Assembly: GCA_019420325.1 (NCBI GenBank)
Contig: JAHZHK010000156.1
Span: 1-5,901, forward strand
DNA length: 5,901 nucleotides
Direction: 5' to 3'
Origin: Coriobacteriaceae bacterium
GTDB lineage: Bacteria > Actinomycetota > Coriobacteriia > Coriobacteriales > UMGS124
Made by a program: the position numbers and the translations under genes. Positions 5,650 through 5,901 of the stretch are shown here, in pieces; position 1 is the stretch's first letter, and every line of letters begins with the position of its first letter. The notes under the pieces are model-generated. The model was not told the origin of the DNA. It searched no databases and saw only the letters and a program-made list of their open reading frames with translations.

Positions 5650-5901
5650 GTGCCACAAAGGATGGCTTCAAAATACGCCGAGGGCATGTCGCATTTGGCC
5701 GAGCAGTGGCCGTACCTTCGCTATCTGGGCCTCGGTGCCTGGTGGGCGTGGATTTGGCTGTGCTATATGGGCACGGGTCTGTATGCCCTTTGGCCCGGCG
5801 ATGCCCTGTTTGCGCGTCAGGTGGGCTCGATGTATCTGTGCTCCACGCCTGCCATCATGTGCGCCCTGCTCCTTGCGGCGGCCTTTTGGCGCAAGGTCAC
5901 G
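5650..5901 (+). CDS. N-terminus of a probable multi-TM LuxR-family regulator (partial, runs off right edge)
   Basis: The 84 codons from the GTG at 5650 stay open to the window edge. After about 24 soluble residues come two membrane segments, about 25-47 (Trp-rich, including GAWWAWIWLCYMGTG) and 58-79 (YLCSTPAIMCALLLAAAFW). The stretch LRYLGLGAWWAWIWL resembles the opening of the large membrane regulators abundant in Eggerthellaceae, which have about 12 TM helices followed by a C-terminal LuxR-type helix-turn-helix and often neighbour Tat-exported flavoprotein reductases. The DNA-binding domain lies outside the window, so the assignment rests on the N-terminus and context. Third-position GC returns to the high level of the intact genes. 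An unrelated polytopic membrane protein remains possible. Confidence 0.6.
   Translation, partial: MPQRMASKYAEGMSHLAEQWPYLRYLGLGAWWAWIWLCYMGTGLYALWPGDALFARQVGSMYLCSTPAIMCALLLAAAFWRKVT

Noticed and set aside
5320..5658. A 112-codon minus-strand open frame
   Set aside because: It spans the inverted repeat, lacks a Shine-Dalgarno and recognisable domain, and starts inside the right-hand gene on the opposite strand.
1..5901. CRISPR arrays, tRNA or rRNA genes, transposase genes
   Set aside because: No regularly spaced direct repeats, tRNA-like cloverleaf, rRNA core motif or transposase domain was seen on either strand.

Overview
The window (high GC, strongly GC3-biased in its intact genes) reads as chromosomal DNA of a gut-type Coriobacteriia, most likely Eggerthellaceae. 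The main reasons are a Tat-exported fumarate-reductase-like flavoprotein without its own heme domain, next to the start of a membrane-anchored regulator of the multi-TM LuxR type. Both are expanded in that group. The assignment comes from family recognition, not from a search.

Left part (1-1584, minus strand): a MarR-type regulator and, overlapping it by four bases (ATGA), the 5' 368 codons of an ABC exporter half-transporter that runs off the left edge. This is a classic MarR-controlled multidrug-type exporter operon. A 27-bp inverted repeat sits just upstream of the regulator's GTG start and is a plausible autoregulatory operator.

Central part (1717-4670): a LysR-type regulator (minus) diverges from a 586-residue Tat-exported FAD flavoprotein (plus). 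The 180-bp divergent region holds a 19-bp inverted repeat placed where a LysR activator would be expected relative to a -10-like hexamer, and a 12-bp stem-loop in the likely 5' leader of the flavoprotein mRNA. The flavoprotein keeps the FAD-binding motifs but lacks the histidine and arginine motifs of fumarate and urocanate reductases, so its acceptor is probably something else. A clear intrinsic terminator ends the unit.

Right part (4669-5901): immediately after the terminator lies an internal fragment of an APC-family amino acid permease, truncated at both ends. It joins a lower-GC, T/G-rich stretch with a 63-bp imperfect inverted repeat and no recognised gene. The window closes with the first 84 codons of a membrane protein that looks like a Coriobacteriia 12-TM LuxR regulator, started by a good Shine-Dalgarno and a GTG.

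Functionally, the LysR-flavoprotein pair looks like an inducible module for periplasmic or cell-surface reduction of an unidentified small molecule. The 4.67-5.65 kb stretch looks like a scar of gene loss and repeat insertion between two functional units. No complete new multi-gene system is evident. The most promising novelty is the unassigned substrate of the flavoprotein and its control region.
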